Assembly (NCBI GenBank): GCA_944371955.1
Contig: CALVYB010000003.1
Coordinates: 1 to 48,138 of the forward strand
Origin: an uncultured Bacilli bacterium
GTDB lineage: Bacteria > Bacillota_I > Bacilli_A > RF39 > UBA660
Length of the DNA: 48,138 bases
Direction of reading: 5' to 3'
In this document: piece by piece, positions 36,964-44,137 of the stretch
Layout: each line of letters begins with the position of its first letter
Position numbering within the stretch: the stretch's first letter is position 1
The notes under the pieces: generated by a model
What the model was told of the DNA's origin: nothing
Database searches by the model: none
What the model saw: only the letters and a program-made list of their open reading frames with translations
Translations under genes and position numbers: made by a program

Positions 36964-37282
36964 CTTTTTTCTTTTCCTTTACTTCAATATTAATCTGTAC
37001 TACTTTAGAAAGAATAAACAATAAACAAGCAATCGCAATAGCAACTATTAAACTAATTAACATATATTGCATAGTAAAATCGATAGTAAATAATTGGGAA
37101 TTATATGATTTAATTTTACCAGTATGAATAAAATGATAAATAATAGTCATAATTAGATTAATAGTAAAAGTATAACCAAGATAAGGAATGACTAACTCTT
37201 GAAGACTCCGTTTATCTTCTCTTAATCTTTCACTTACCAAGATAGAAATACTAGCAGGTAAAAATAAACATAAATACAACAT
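36911..37282 (-). CDS. Small membrane protein, three membrane segments
   Basis: 123 residues, no family recognised. Hydrophobic segments at about 1-15, 33-52 and 70-94; a very basic cytoplasmic tail (KEKKKDVKKSSKSYSKN). GAAGGTG upstream of the ATG. It overlaps the LTA-type enzyme gene by 53 bases in a different frame, so the two are probably co-translated and may interact. Not a shadow of that gene because most of it lies outside. Confidence 0.7.
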   Translation of the reverse strand: MLYLCLFLPASISILVSERLREDKRSLQELVIPYLGYTFTINLIMTIIYHFIHTGKIKSYNSQLFTIDFTMQYMLISLIVAIAIACLLFILSKVVQINIEVKEKKKDVKKSSKSYSKNSKRKR

Positions 37283-37332
37283 ACTACACCTTCTTCATTA
37301 TAAATTTTCTTATAGACGTATAAAACAACAAG

Positions 37333-37360
37333 ATTATAACAAAAAAAAGGCGAAAAATCA
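37333..37360 (-). promoter_or_regulatory. Promoter of the LTA-type operon
   Basis: On the - strand, TTGATT followed by 16 bases and an extended -10 TGTTATAAT. The leader to the ATG is about 45 bases. It lies back to back with the DgkB promoter. Confidence 0.5.
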
Positions 37361-37412
37361 ATGAATATAAAATTATTCGAAAAATAATAAAATGTACTAA
37401 AATAAAAGAATA

Positions 37413-37421
37413 TGATATAAT
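37413..37421 (+). promoter_or_regulatory. Extended -10 promoter of the diacylglycerol kinase gene
   Basis: TGATATAAT is a perfect extended -10 located 24 bases before the start; the -35 is weak (TGTACT, 17 bases upstream). Confidence 0.6.
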
Positions 37422-37444
37422 ATACCTATCAAGGAGCGAAGACT

Positions 37445-38365
37445 ATGAAAAAATGTATCATTATTATGAATCCTGAAAGTGGTAAAGTTAAAAGTTTAAG
37501 TACTAAAAATGAATTTTATGATGCTTTAAGAAAACATGGATATGATGCAGAAATTAAATATACAAAAGGTCCTAAAGACGCTACAAAAATAGTAGAAGAG
37601 TTAGCCGACGATATCGATTTAGTAATCAGTGCTGGAGGGGACGGTACTTTAAACGAAGTCGTAACTGGTAACCTTCGCCGTGAAAAAAAATTAGTTTTGG
37701 CAAATCTTCCTATGGGGACTACTAACGATGTTGCAAATATGTATGGATACACAAAAGATTATCAAAAAAATCTAGAATTGCTCTTAAATGGTGTAAGAAA
37801 AAAAGTAGATGTTTGCTATATTGATAATACACCGTTTGTATACGTCGCGTGTTTAGGCGATTATATTGATATGGCATATAACACTCCAAGAAATTTAAAA
37901 AAGAAATATGGAAAAATAGCATATATTTTATACGGATTAAAACAACTACAAAATAAAATTCATAAATATCGTATAAAATACAAAGTAGATGGTGTCGAAT
38001 ATGAAGGGGAATATTCATTTTTCTTTATTACAAATTCATCTAGAGTAGCTGGAGTAGATGATATCTATTACGATGTGAAAATGGATGATAATATGTTTGA
38101 AGTAGCTTTAGCAAACCCAAAAACAAAACCTGATATTTTAAGAATGCTAGTTCAGGTAACAATGAAAGATGTTAAAGAAGTACCTGGAATAACGTATTTT
38201 CAAACTAACCATTTTGAAATAGAATTTTTAGATAAACCTAAGACTTCATGGTGTATTGATGGGGAAGAGTATAAAACCAATAAATTAAAGTACGAATTTA
38301 AGGTAGAGCAACGAATGAAAATGCTAATTCCCAAAACAAATGCTAAAAAGTTATTTAATAAGTAG
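37445..38365 (+). CDS. dgkB: Diacylglycerol/lipid kinase (DgkB/YegS family)
   Basis: 306 residues, the usual DgkB length. Conserved IIIMNPESGK (nucleotide loop), SAGGDGTLNEV (GGDGT at 64-68), LPMGTTNDVANMYG and a C-terminal SWCIDGEEY. DgkB phosphorylates diacylglycerol released by lipoteichoic acid synthesis, feeding it back to phospholipids. The LTA-type synthase is transcribed divergently from the same intergenic region, which supports this role. AAGGAG upstream. The gene symbol is by family resemblance; sphingolipid-kinase-like relatives are possible. Confidence 0.88.
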   Translation: MKKCIIIMNPESGKVKSLSTKNEFYDALRKHGYDAEIKYTKGPKDATKIVEELADDIDLVISAGGDGTLNEVVTGNLRREKKLVLANLPMGTTNDVANMYGYTKDYQKNLELLLNGVRKKVDVCYIDNTPFVYVACLGDYIDMAYNTPRNLKKKYGKIAYILYGLKQLQNKIHKYRIKYKVDGVEYEGEYSFFFITNSSRVAGVDDIYYDVKMDDNMFEVALANPKTKPDILRMLVQVTMKDVKEVPGITYFQTNHFEIEFLDKPKTSWCIDGEEYKTNKLKYEFKVEQRMKMLIPKTNAKKLFNK

Positions 38366-38373
38366 GAGAAGTT

Positions 38374-39171
38374 ATGAAAAAAGAGAGTAAAAAGCAAAAA
38401 AGACAATTGAAAATTAATATAGCAGTATATTTGATATTAAGATTTTTAGTTATCCTATGCATGGTAGAACAAGCTTTGAAAGGAAATTGGCATAGTGTAG
38501 CTTTATGCTTTTTAACCCTAATATTATTTACGCTTCCAACAGTAGCATCAAGAAAATTTAAAGTAAATTTGCCAACAACACTAGAGATTATTGTGTATCT
38601 ATTTATATTTGCTGCGGAAATTTTAGGGGAAATTCAGAATTTTTATGGAGTATTTAAACACTGGGATACTATGCTACATACGCTAAATGGCTTTTTATCT
38701 GCTGCGGTAGGATTCTCATTAATCGATATTTTAAACAGAACAGAAAGATTTCATATCAAAATGACTCCACTATTTGTAGCATTGGTTGCTTTCTGCTTCT
38801 CTATGACAATAGGTGTATTGTGGGAGTTCTTTGAATTTGGAGCAGATCGATATTTTAATTTAGATATGCAAAAAGATAGAATTGTAAATCAAATTTCATC
38901 TGTAGAATTAAATAAAAAGAATAAAAATGACCCAGTAATGATAAAAGATATTAATAAAACAGTTATTTATAGTAGCGATAATCAAAAAACAATCATTGAA
39001 GATGGTTATTTAGATATTGGAATTATTGATACCATGAAAGACTTAATAGTTAATTTCATAGGAGCAATTGTATTTTCTATGTTAGGATTTTTATATATTA
39101 AGGATCGCGATGAATATAAATTTATTGAAAGATTCCTACCTGTCATGAAAAAATTTAAAGAGGAAAGTTAA
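38374..39171 (+). CDS. YjdF/DUF2238-type integral membrane protein
   Basis: 265 residues with six or so membrane segments. The HWDTMLHTLNGFLSAAVGFSL and MTIGVLWEFFEFGADRYF motifs (His, Asp and Glu in membrane context) match the DUF2238/YjdF family, of unknown function. A polar insert of about 60 residues (170-230) precedes the last segment. It follows dgkB by 8 bases with GGAG upstream and is probably co-transcribed with it. Confidence 0.72.
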   Translation: MKKESKKQKRQLKINIAVYLILRFLVILCMVEQALKGNWHSVALCFLTLILFTLPTVASRKFKVNLPTTLEIIVYLFIFAAEILGEIQNFYGVFKHWDTMLHTLNGFLSAAVGFSLIDILNRTERFHIKMTPLFVALVAFCFSMTIGVLWEFFEFGADRYFNLDMQKDRIVNQISSVELNKKNKNDPVMIKDINKTVIYSSDNQKTIIEDGYLDIGIIDTMKDLIVNFIGAIVFSMLGFLYIKDRDEYKFIERFLPVMKKFKEES

Positions 39172-39209
39172 AGATTAAAAACAGAAAATGATATTCTAAT
39201 TAAAATAGA

Positions 39210-39249
39210 AAATATTAGTGAAAACAAAGCACTAATATTTTTTTGTTTT
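39210..39249 (+). terminator. Terminator of the dgkB operon
   Basis: AAATATTAGTG and CACTAATATTT pair perfectly (11 bases) around a 9-base loop, followed by TTTTGTTTTT. The T tract runs directly into the first Spo0A-like box. Confidence 0.85.
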
Positions 39250-39256
39250 TGTCGAA
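39250..39256 (+). promoter_or_regulatory. Spo0A box 1 upstream of spoIIAA
   Basis: TGTCGAA, the exact 0A-box core (flanked as TTTGTCGAACG). In B. subtilis and relatives, phosphorylated Spo0A activates spoIIA through such sites. Confidence 0.65.
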
Positions 39257-39275
39257 CGAAAGATTTGTCATATTT

Positions 39276-39282
39276 TGTCGAA
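39276..39282 (+). promoter_or_regulatory. Spo0A box 2 upstream of spoIIAA
   Basis: A second exact TGTCGAA, 26 bases after the first; between them TGTCATA (39266-39272) is a degenerate third copy. A cluster of two exact boxes within 26 bases is unlikely by chance. The start codon is 51 bases downstream. Confidence 0.68.
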
Positions 39283-39333
39283 ACACTGGAAAATTTTTAT
39301 TAGATGATTTATAGTGCTAAAAGAGGTGAAGAC

Positions 39334-39672
39334 ATGTTAACAGTATCACTACAAATAAATAGAGGAATTATGTTTATGAGATTGGAGGGAGAACTAACCA
39401 CGCAAAACTTTCATAAAGTAGCAGAAGAAATAAATTATTTACTGTACAAGCAAGGAATTTTAACCTATGTTTTCAATTTAGAAGCAGTAAAAAAAATAGA
39501 TAAAAATATTTTTGGTAGTATTCAAAATAAACTGACAGAAATATTTTTAAAATGTGGTAGTGTTGCTTTCTGTGGAATATCAGAGACATTTCAAAAAATG
39601 ATAGGAGAACGAAAAAACGAGTTGTTTTATGTAAGTAAAGAACAAGAAGTATTTCAATATATCAGTATATAA
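39334..39672 (+). CDS. spoIIAA: Anti-sigma F factor antagonist SpoIIAA, STAS domain, lacking the phosphoserine
   Basis: 112 residues from ATG 39334 with AGAGGTG upstream; an ATG at 39304 lacks a site. STAS fold: a first strand FMRLEGELT and FNLEAVKKID align with B. subtilis SpoIIAA LTGELD and LNLEDLSFMD. In the known system SpoIIAB phosphorylates Ser58 in D-S-S-G-L-G; here the same positions read D56-K57-N58-I59-F60-G61, so neither serine exists. The rest of the fold (CGISETFQKMI) is intact. Gene order, directly before a sigF-like gene and spoVA genes with 0A boxes upstream, identifies the locus. With no spoIIAB gene between, the partner-switch function must be altered or lost. Confidence 0.82.
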   Translation: MLTVSLQINRGIMFMRLEGELTTQNFHKVAEEINYLLYKQGILTYVFNLEAVKKIDKNIFGSIQNKLTEIFLKCGSVAFCGISETFQKMIGERKNELFYVSKEQEVFQYISI

Positions 39673-39683
39673 AAGGAGAAATT

Positions 39684-40319
39684 ATGGACAGCATATTGGA
39701 ATATGAAGCATTAATCTATAAAATAATTGCAAGATATAGAAGTTTTGATAAAGAAGACTTATACCAAGTAGCTATGATTGGACTAATGAACGCCTTAAAG
39801 AATTATAATCCTAATGCTAATGCAAAATTTTCAACATATGCATATTATTATATTGTAGGAGAAATCAATACTTATATTTCTGCCAGCAGTCCTTTAAAAA
39901 TAAGTAGAGATTTGTTGCGTTTGAATAAAAGTTTGGAACATGCTAAAGAAGTTTTAGCCCAAAGATTGGCTAGAGAACCAACAACAGAAGAGTTAGCAAT
40001 ATTTTTAGAAACTCCCACAGAAAAAATAGAAGAGGCCTTAATAGCCGCTAGGCGGGTAGAGAGTTTAGACTGTGCTTATGATGATGAATCAGGAAGTTTA
40101 TATAATTGCTTCGGACAAGAAGAAACTCAAATGACAGATGAATTTTTAGATCTAAAAAATGCGATTCAAAATTTACCAAGAGAGGAACAACAATTGATTG
40201 TTGCGAGATATTATGATGGATTAACCCAACAAGAAACGAGTCAAACACTTGGTATGTCACAAGTACAAGTATCAAGAAGAGAAAATAAAATATTACAAAA
40301 ATTAAAGACTACTTTATAA
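39684..40319 (+). CDS. sigF: Forespore sigma factor, SigF-like
   Basis: 211 residues, starting 11 bases after spoIIAA with AAAAGGAG. Region 2: FDKEDLYQVAMIGLMNALKN and FSTYAYYYIVGEI, close to SigF/SigG (DLFQIGCIGLLKS, FSTYAVPMIIGEI). Region 3: ISRDLLRLNKSLEHAKEVLA and AREPTTEELAIFLE. Region 4: LPREEQQLIVARYYDGLTQQETSQTLGMSQVQVSR, the helix-turn-helix. It is about 45 residues shorter than B. subtilis SigF, all at the N-terminus (region 1.2 and the start of 2.1). SigF rather than SigG is inferred from its place after spoIIAA and before spoVA. The spoIIAB gene expected between them is absent. Confidence 0.85.
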   Translation: MDSILEYEALIYKIIARYRSFDKEDLYQVAMIGLMNALKNYNPNANAKFSTYAYYYIVGEINTYISASSPLKISRDLLRLNKSLEHAKEVLAQRLAREPTTEELAIFLETPTEKIEEALIAARRVESLDCAYDDESGSLYNCFGQEETQMTDEFLDLKNAIQNLPREEQQLIVARYYDGLTQQETSQTLGMSQVQVSRRENKILQKLKTTL

Positions 40320-40434
40320 AAGAAGTTAAAAAGAAGAAAGATTAAAGTATGCAATCCCGTTAACAGCAATTATTACATATATAGCATAATTAAAGTGATA
40401 GCTTTAAAAAAAAGTCAAATACCAGCAATTTATT

Positions 40435-40463
40435 AAAAGAAAGTGTTTTTTGCTTTCTTTTTT
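40435..40463 (+). terminator. Terminator after the sigma gene
   Basis: AAAGAAAG and CTTTCTTT pair around TGTTTTTTG, followed by a T tract. It separates the sigma gene from the spoVA genes transcriptionally. Confidence 0.75.
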
Positions 40464-40507
40464 GTATGAAATTAAAAAAAATACTAATAATATAAATGGT
40501 GATATAA

Positions 40508-40951
40508 ATGACACAAGAAAAATACGAAAAGATTGCCCAACAACATAAAGCACCAATTCCTAAACTTAAAAATGCCATCACTTCATTTTTTGTAGGAGGA
40601 TTGATTGGAATGATTGGTGAAGCGGTGATTGAATTATTGTGTATTTGGTTGCATATTTCTAGGAACAATGCTGGGACTATTATGATAGTTACAATGATCT
40701 TCATTGCTTCACTTGCCACTGCATTAGGTTTTTTTGATAAATTAGTAACCAAATTTAAATGTGGGCTTCTAATACCGATTACTGGGTTTGCTCATTCTAT
40801 GACTAGTGCAGCGTTAGATTATAAAAAGGAAGGTCCAATTTACGGAATAGGATCAAATATTTTTAAATTAGCAGGATCAGTAATTTTATATGGCATAGTA
40901 GCAGCATGGTTTTTTGGAATGATTCGTTACTTACTAGGGGGAAGAATATGA
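40508..40951 (+). CDS. spoVAC: Stage V sporulation protein AC
   Basis: 147 residues with about four membrane segments. Conserved features: HKAPIPKLKNAITSFFVGGLIG, ALGFFDKL, and GCGxxIPITGFAHSM-like CGLLIPITGFAHSMTSAALD. SpoVAC is part of the inner forespore membrane channel that takes up dipicolinic acid during sporulation and releases it in germination. GGTGAT precedes the ATG. Its TGA stop overlaps the next ATG (ATGA). Confidence 0.95.
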   Translation: MTQEKYEKIAQQHKAPIPKLKNAITSFFVGGLIGMIGEAVIELLCIWLHISRNNAGTIMIVTMIFIASLATALGFFDKLVTKFKCGLLIPITGFAHSMTSAALDYKKEGPIYGIGSNIFKLAGSVILYGIVAAWFFGMIRYLLGGRI

Positions 40952-41940
40952 CATTTACTTATAATGATGTATATATTAAAGATACTGCGACGATTGCCGG
41001 TCCTTATGAGAAAAAAGGTCCACTAAAAAAATACTTTGATAAAACATTTGATGATTTATATTATGGAGAAGACTCTTTTGAAAAAGCCGAAATTAAATCA
41101 GTAAAAGAAAGTTTAAAACTGCTACATAAAAAAGTTGGATTAACAAGAAAAGAAGTAGATGTAATTTTAGGAGGAGACTTACAAAATCAAATTGCCGCTA
41201 CCACTTATGGAACCTATAACTATTCTAAATGTTTTCTAGGTTTGTATGGTGCTTGTTCTACATCGGTTGAAGGAATGATTATAGGCAGTGTTTTAATCGA
41301 TTCTAAAAAAGTGAAAAACGCTATTGTAACGGTTTCATCTCATAACATGTCAGCAGAAAAACAATTTAGAAACCCAACAGAATATGGTGCTCCAAAACCA
41401 AATTCTGCTACATTCACTGCAACTGGAAGTGCTTCTTTATTACTTACAAAAGAAAAAACAGATATCAAAGTGGAATCTTCTACAATTGGACAAATTACGG
41501 ATTTAAATCAAAATAATCCCAATGATATGGGAAAAGTAATGGCACCAGCTGCTATAGATACAATTAAAAGACATCTAAAAGATTTAAATAGAACTCCTGA
41601 TTATTATGATTTGATTGTAACCGGCGATTTAGGCCTATATGGAAAAGAAATATTAATGGATTATATGCTAGAAGAATATAATATAGATTTAAAAAATAAT
41701 TATAATGATTGTGGAGTTATGCTTTATGATTTAAAAAAACAAAAACAATGCTTAGCAGGAGGAAGTGGCCCCGTTTGTAGTGCTTTAGTATCATTTAGCT
41801 ATATCTTTCATGAAATGAAAAAGAAAAATCTAAAAAAAGTATTAATTGTTGCAACAGGAGCATTATTTTCTCCAACCATGGTTTATCAAAAACAAAATAT
41901 TTATTCAATAGCCAATGCAATTAGTCTGGAGGTAATTTAA
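40948..41940 (+). CDS. spoVAD: Stage V sporulation protein AD
   Basis: 330 residues; ATG 40948 with GGGGGA upstream and overlapping the spoVAC stop. Thiolase-like fold: DLQNQIAATTYGTYNYSKCFLG-type region (seen as GGDLQNQIAATTYGT), YGACSTSVEGMIIGS, FRNPTEYGAPKPNSATFTAT and CLAGGSGPVCSALVS. SpoVAD binds dipicolinic acid in the SpoVA complex. Length matches the family (about 335). It overlaps spoVAE by one base (TAATG). Confidence 0.95.
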   Translation: MTFTYNDVYIKDTATIAGPYEKKGPLKKYFDKTFDDLYYGEDSFEKAEIKSVKESLKLLHKKVGLTRKEVDVILGGDLQNQIAATTYGTYNYSKCFLGLYGACSTSVEGMIIGSVLIDSKKVKNAIVTVSSHNMSAEKQFRNPTEYGAPKPNSATFTATGSASLLLTKEKTDIKVESSTIGQITDLNQNNPNDMGKVMAPAAIDTIKRHLKDLNRTPDYYDLIVTGDLGLYGKEILMDYMLEEYNIDLKNNYNDCGVMLYDLKKQKQCLAGGSGPVCSALVSFSYIFHEMKKKNLKKVLIVATGALFSPTMVYQKQNIYSIANAISLEVI

Positions 41941-42290
41941 TGTTACTTATAAATTCATTCATATTTTGTGGAATAATTTGTATGATTGCTCAAATTATAT
42001 TAGATAATACGAAATTAACCCCTGGTCATGTTACTAGTATGTTTGTAGTAATTGGTGCTTTCCTTGACTCTTTTAGTTTTTATGATAAGCTCATCAAAGT
42101 AGTAGGAGGGGGAGCACTCCTACCTATTACCAGTTTTGGGCATTCTTTAATTCATGGTGCTTTGGCAAGAGCAAATCAATATGGAATACTAGGTATTTTA
42201 ATGGGAATGTTTGATTTAACTGCCACTGGTATAACAGCCGCTATCATTTTTTCATTTGTATTAACTCTAATATTTAAACCAAAAAATTAA
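41940..42290 (+). CDS. spoVAE: Stage V sporulation protein AE (AEb type)
   Basis: 116 residues, mostly membrane; LTPGHVTSMFVVIGAFLDSF, YDKLI and GGGALLPITSFGHSLIHGAL are family hallmarks. Completes the minimal C-D-E set found in clostridia; no spoVAA, spoVAB or spoVAF is present in the window. GGAGG upstream. Confidence 0.94.
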   Translation: MLLINSFIFCGIICMIAQIILDNTKLTPGHVTSMFVVIGAFLDSFSFYDKLIKVVGGGALLPITSFGHSLIHGALARANQYGILGILMGMFDLTATGITAAIIFSFVLTLIFKPKN

Positions 42291-42296
42291 AATTTA

Positions 42297-42305
42297 TGAT
42301 AAAAT
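42297..42305 (+). promoter_or_regulatory. Extended -10 of the P-loop kinase gene
   Basis: TGATAAAAT, an extended -10 with one mismatch, 15 bases before the start codon; no clear -35. Confidence 0.4.
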
Positions 42306-42320
42306 AATTTTGGTGATAGC

Positions 42321-42959
42321 ATGAAAGAGAAAATAAAAAAAGTAATAGAAATAGAAAGAAAAAAACCACTCATAACTTATGATAATCCATTTCTAATTTT
42401 ATTAACAGGCAATGTTGGAAGTGGTAAAAGTTTAGTTTCTCAAATATTATCAAAAGAATTATATCTATATCTAATCAGTGGAGATTACATAAGAAATATA
42501 ATAAAGAAAATACAACCAGAAATAAATTTACATACTCCAGAAGTTAGAAGTACAAATAATATAATTTGTTTGGAAGAAATCAAATATTGCCTTGATAATA
42601 AATTTTCCATAATTTTAGACAGAAGTATATCTAGTCAAAAAGATTTGTTTACTATCAAAGAAAAAATAAATCTACCTATTATTTTTATTAAAATAATATC
42701 TAGTGAAGAAGAAAATATTAAAAGAGTAAAAAAACGTCAAAAAACAAAAGATATAGAAATTCCTCATTACGGTCATCAAGAGTCAAAAAGTGGTGTAACA
42801 ACAGAGGATGAATATCACGAAATAAAAGAAAGAAAAACATATGATTTAGACGATAGTGTTTATGATTATTTTATAAATACTAATACTTCACTAGATGAGT
42901 TAAAAATAAATTTAAATAAAATAATAGAAGATATAAAGAAAAAGTATCCAAACAAATAA
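42321..42959 (+). CDS. P-loop NTPase / kinase-like protein (AAA_33 type)
   Basis: 212 residues. Walker A is LLTGNVGSGKSLVSQ near residues 28-42. SIILDRSISSQ looks like the second Asp-Arg motif of nucleoside-kinase-like folds. A Lys/Arg-rich lid segment follows (IKRVKKRQKTKDIEIPHYGH). Such proteins phosphorylate small molecules or RNA ends; the substrate cannot be read. GGTGAT precedes the ATG. It lies between the spoVA genes and a terminator as its own unit. Confidence 0.7.
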   Translation: MKEKIKKVIEIERKKPLITYDNPFLILLTGNVGSGKSLVSQILSKELYLYLISGDYIRNIIKKIQPEINLHTPEVRSTNNIICLEEIKYCLDNKFSIILDRSISSQKDLFTIKEKINLPIIFIKIISSEEENIKRVKKRQKTKDIEIPHYGHQESKSGVTTEDEYHEIKERKTYDLDDSVYDYFINTNTSLDELKINLNKIIEDIKKKYPNK

Positions 42960-42989
42960 AAAGAAATTGCTACAACAATTTCTTTTTTT
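42960..42989 (+). terminator. Terminator of the P-loop kinase gene
   Basis: AAAGAAATTG and CAATTTCTTT pair perfectly around CTACAA, followed by T residues. The leading A tract could also serve the convergent RNHCP gene. Confidence 0.82.
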
Positions 42990-43011
42990 GATAAAACAAT
43001 TTAAAGTATAT

Positions 43012-43317
43012 TTAATATTGATTAGAAGAAAGAGAGATAATTAAATCCATATTATCATCTTTTGCCATAATATTTTTATGATACTCTCCACAAGTTCTAC
43101 AACGATAAACTATTTTATAAGTATCTCTAAACTTTTCAATACCAATAGGATTTAAAATTCCTAGACAAGTATTTTGTCTATCTCCAGGCATGATATCTAC
43201 ATGTTTAGAACAAAGACAAAAAGGGCAATGGTCTCTTGCACTATATTTTAAAACAGAAACCTTTTTGCCACAGTTTTCACAAATGAATTCTTCATCCCTC
43301 ATAGTAAATTGTTTCAT
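43012..43317 (-). CDS. RNHCP-domain zinc-ribbon protein
   Basis: About 101 residues from ATG 43317, which has GGTGAT 3 bases upstream; a longer frame to 43353 has no better site. The ARDHCPFCLCSKHVD stretch is the RNHCP signature (PF12647). CENCGKK at the start and CRTCGEYH at the end give four to six Cys for metal binding. The function of the family is unknown. Its promoter region overlaps that of scpA. Confidence 0.8.
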   Translation of the reverse strand: MKQFTMRDEEFICENCGKKVSVLKYSARDHCPFCLCSKHVDIMPGDRQNTCLGILNPIGIEKFRDTYKIVYRCRTCGEYHKNIMAKDDNMDLIISLSSNQY

Positions 43318-43336
43318 AACATCACCATCTGTTGTT

Positions 43337-43345
43337 ATTATAACA
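43337..43345 (-). promoter_or_regulatory. Extended -10 of the RNHCP gene
   Basis: TGTTATAAT on the - strand is a perfect extended -10, about 20 bases before the start. It lies 10 bases from the scpA -35 on the other strand. Confidence 0.5.
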
Positions 43346-43354
43346 GGAAACAAA

Positions 43355-43383
43355 TTGAAAAAAAAGAAGCTTTTTGCTATAAT
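43355..43383 (+). promoter_or_regulatory. Promoter of scpA-scpB
   Basis: TTGAAA (43355-43360), 17 bases, TATAAT (43378-43383), with TG in the extended position (TGCTATAAT). One of the best promoters in the window. Confidence 0.8.
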
Positions 43384-43417
43384 GATAAGGAAATTGACAA
43401 AGTTCGGAAGTGATTAC

Positions 43418-44137
43418 ATGCAATTTAGAATTAATGAATTTGAAGGGCCTCTAGATTTATTACTACATTTAATTAAAGAAAATAAAATGGATATTATGAA
43501 TATAGAGATAGAACATATTACAGAACAATATATTTCTTATTTAAATGAACAAGAAAAAATGAATTTAGAAATTGCTAGTGAGTATCTAGTAATGGCTTCA
43601 GAATTAATTGAAATAAAATCAAAGTTATTACTTCCAAATCAAAGAACTGAAAATGAAGAGGAAGAAGAAATAGATCCTAGAGAAGAACTAGTAAATAGGC
43701 TTTTAGAATATCAAGCTTATAAAGAGATTACCAAAGTATTGAAAGAAAAAGAAGAATTAAGAAAAGAAATTTACACTAAATCACCAGAAAACGTGAAGAA
43801 CTATGTAGACGAAAGTGCTAGATTATCAAGCGATATCACACTAGATGATTTAGTAGAAGCTTTTAAAAAATATTTAGAGAGAAAAAAAGAATCAAAACCG
43901 TTAAAAACAAAAGTAACAACAAATGAAATTAGTGTTTCTTCTAGGAGACTAGAAATAAAAAGTATATTAAAAAATAAACCTAAAGTATCTTTTTTTGAAC
44001 TCTTTCCTGTCTTAAATAAGGAATATGTAGTAGTAACATTTCTTGCTATTTTAGAAATGGCTAAAAATAAAGAATTAAAAATAACCCAAGATAAAAATTT
44101 TGATGACATTATATGTGAGGTGCGAGATGAAAAATAA
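43418..44137 (+). CDS. scpA: Segregation and condensation protein A
   Basis: 239 residues from ATG 43418 (GGAAGTGAT upstream); longer in-frame ORF to 43190 is antisense to the RNHCP gene and ignored. Kleisin subunit of the SMC-ScpAB condensin that compacts and separates the chromosome. N-terminus: FRINEFEGPLDLLLHLIKENKMDI, the family hallmark; IASEYLVMASELIEIKSKLLLP; C-terminal winged helix with FFELFPVLNKEYVVVTFLAILEM. In B. subtilis the scpAB genes also lie not far from spoVA. Confidence 0.96.
   Translation: MQFRINEFEGPLDLLLHLIKENKMDIMNIEIEHITEQYISYLNEQEKMNLEIASEYLVMASELIEIKSKLLLPNQRTENEEEEEIDPREELVNRLLEYQAYKEITKVLKEKEELRKEIYTKSPENVKNYVDESARLSSDITLDDLVEAFKKYLERKKESKPLKTKVTTNEISVSSRRLEIKSILKNKPKVSFFELFPVLNKEYVVVTFLAILEMAKNKELKITQDKNFDDIICEVRDEK

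Noticed and set aside
37991..38000. Another TGTCGAA inside dgkB
   Set aside because: It is within coding sequence far from any start; one such chance match is expected.
39285..39311. SigH-like promoter before spoIIAA (ACTGGAAAA and GATGATTTA)
   Set aside because: Each element has one mismatch, but only 9 bases separate them, too short for SigH promoters; kept only as a possibility.
40464..40492. SigG-like promoter before spoVAC (GTATG, 17 bases, AATAATA)
   Set aside because: Matches are easy in such AT-rich DNA, and the implied transcript would begin inside the ribosome binding site.
43190..43417. N-terminal extension of scpA back to 43190
   Set aside because: It is antisense to the RNHCP gene and crosses the scpA promoter; ATG 43418 begins the conserved ScpA N-terminus.
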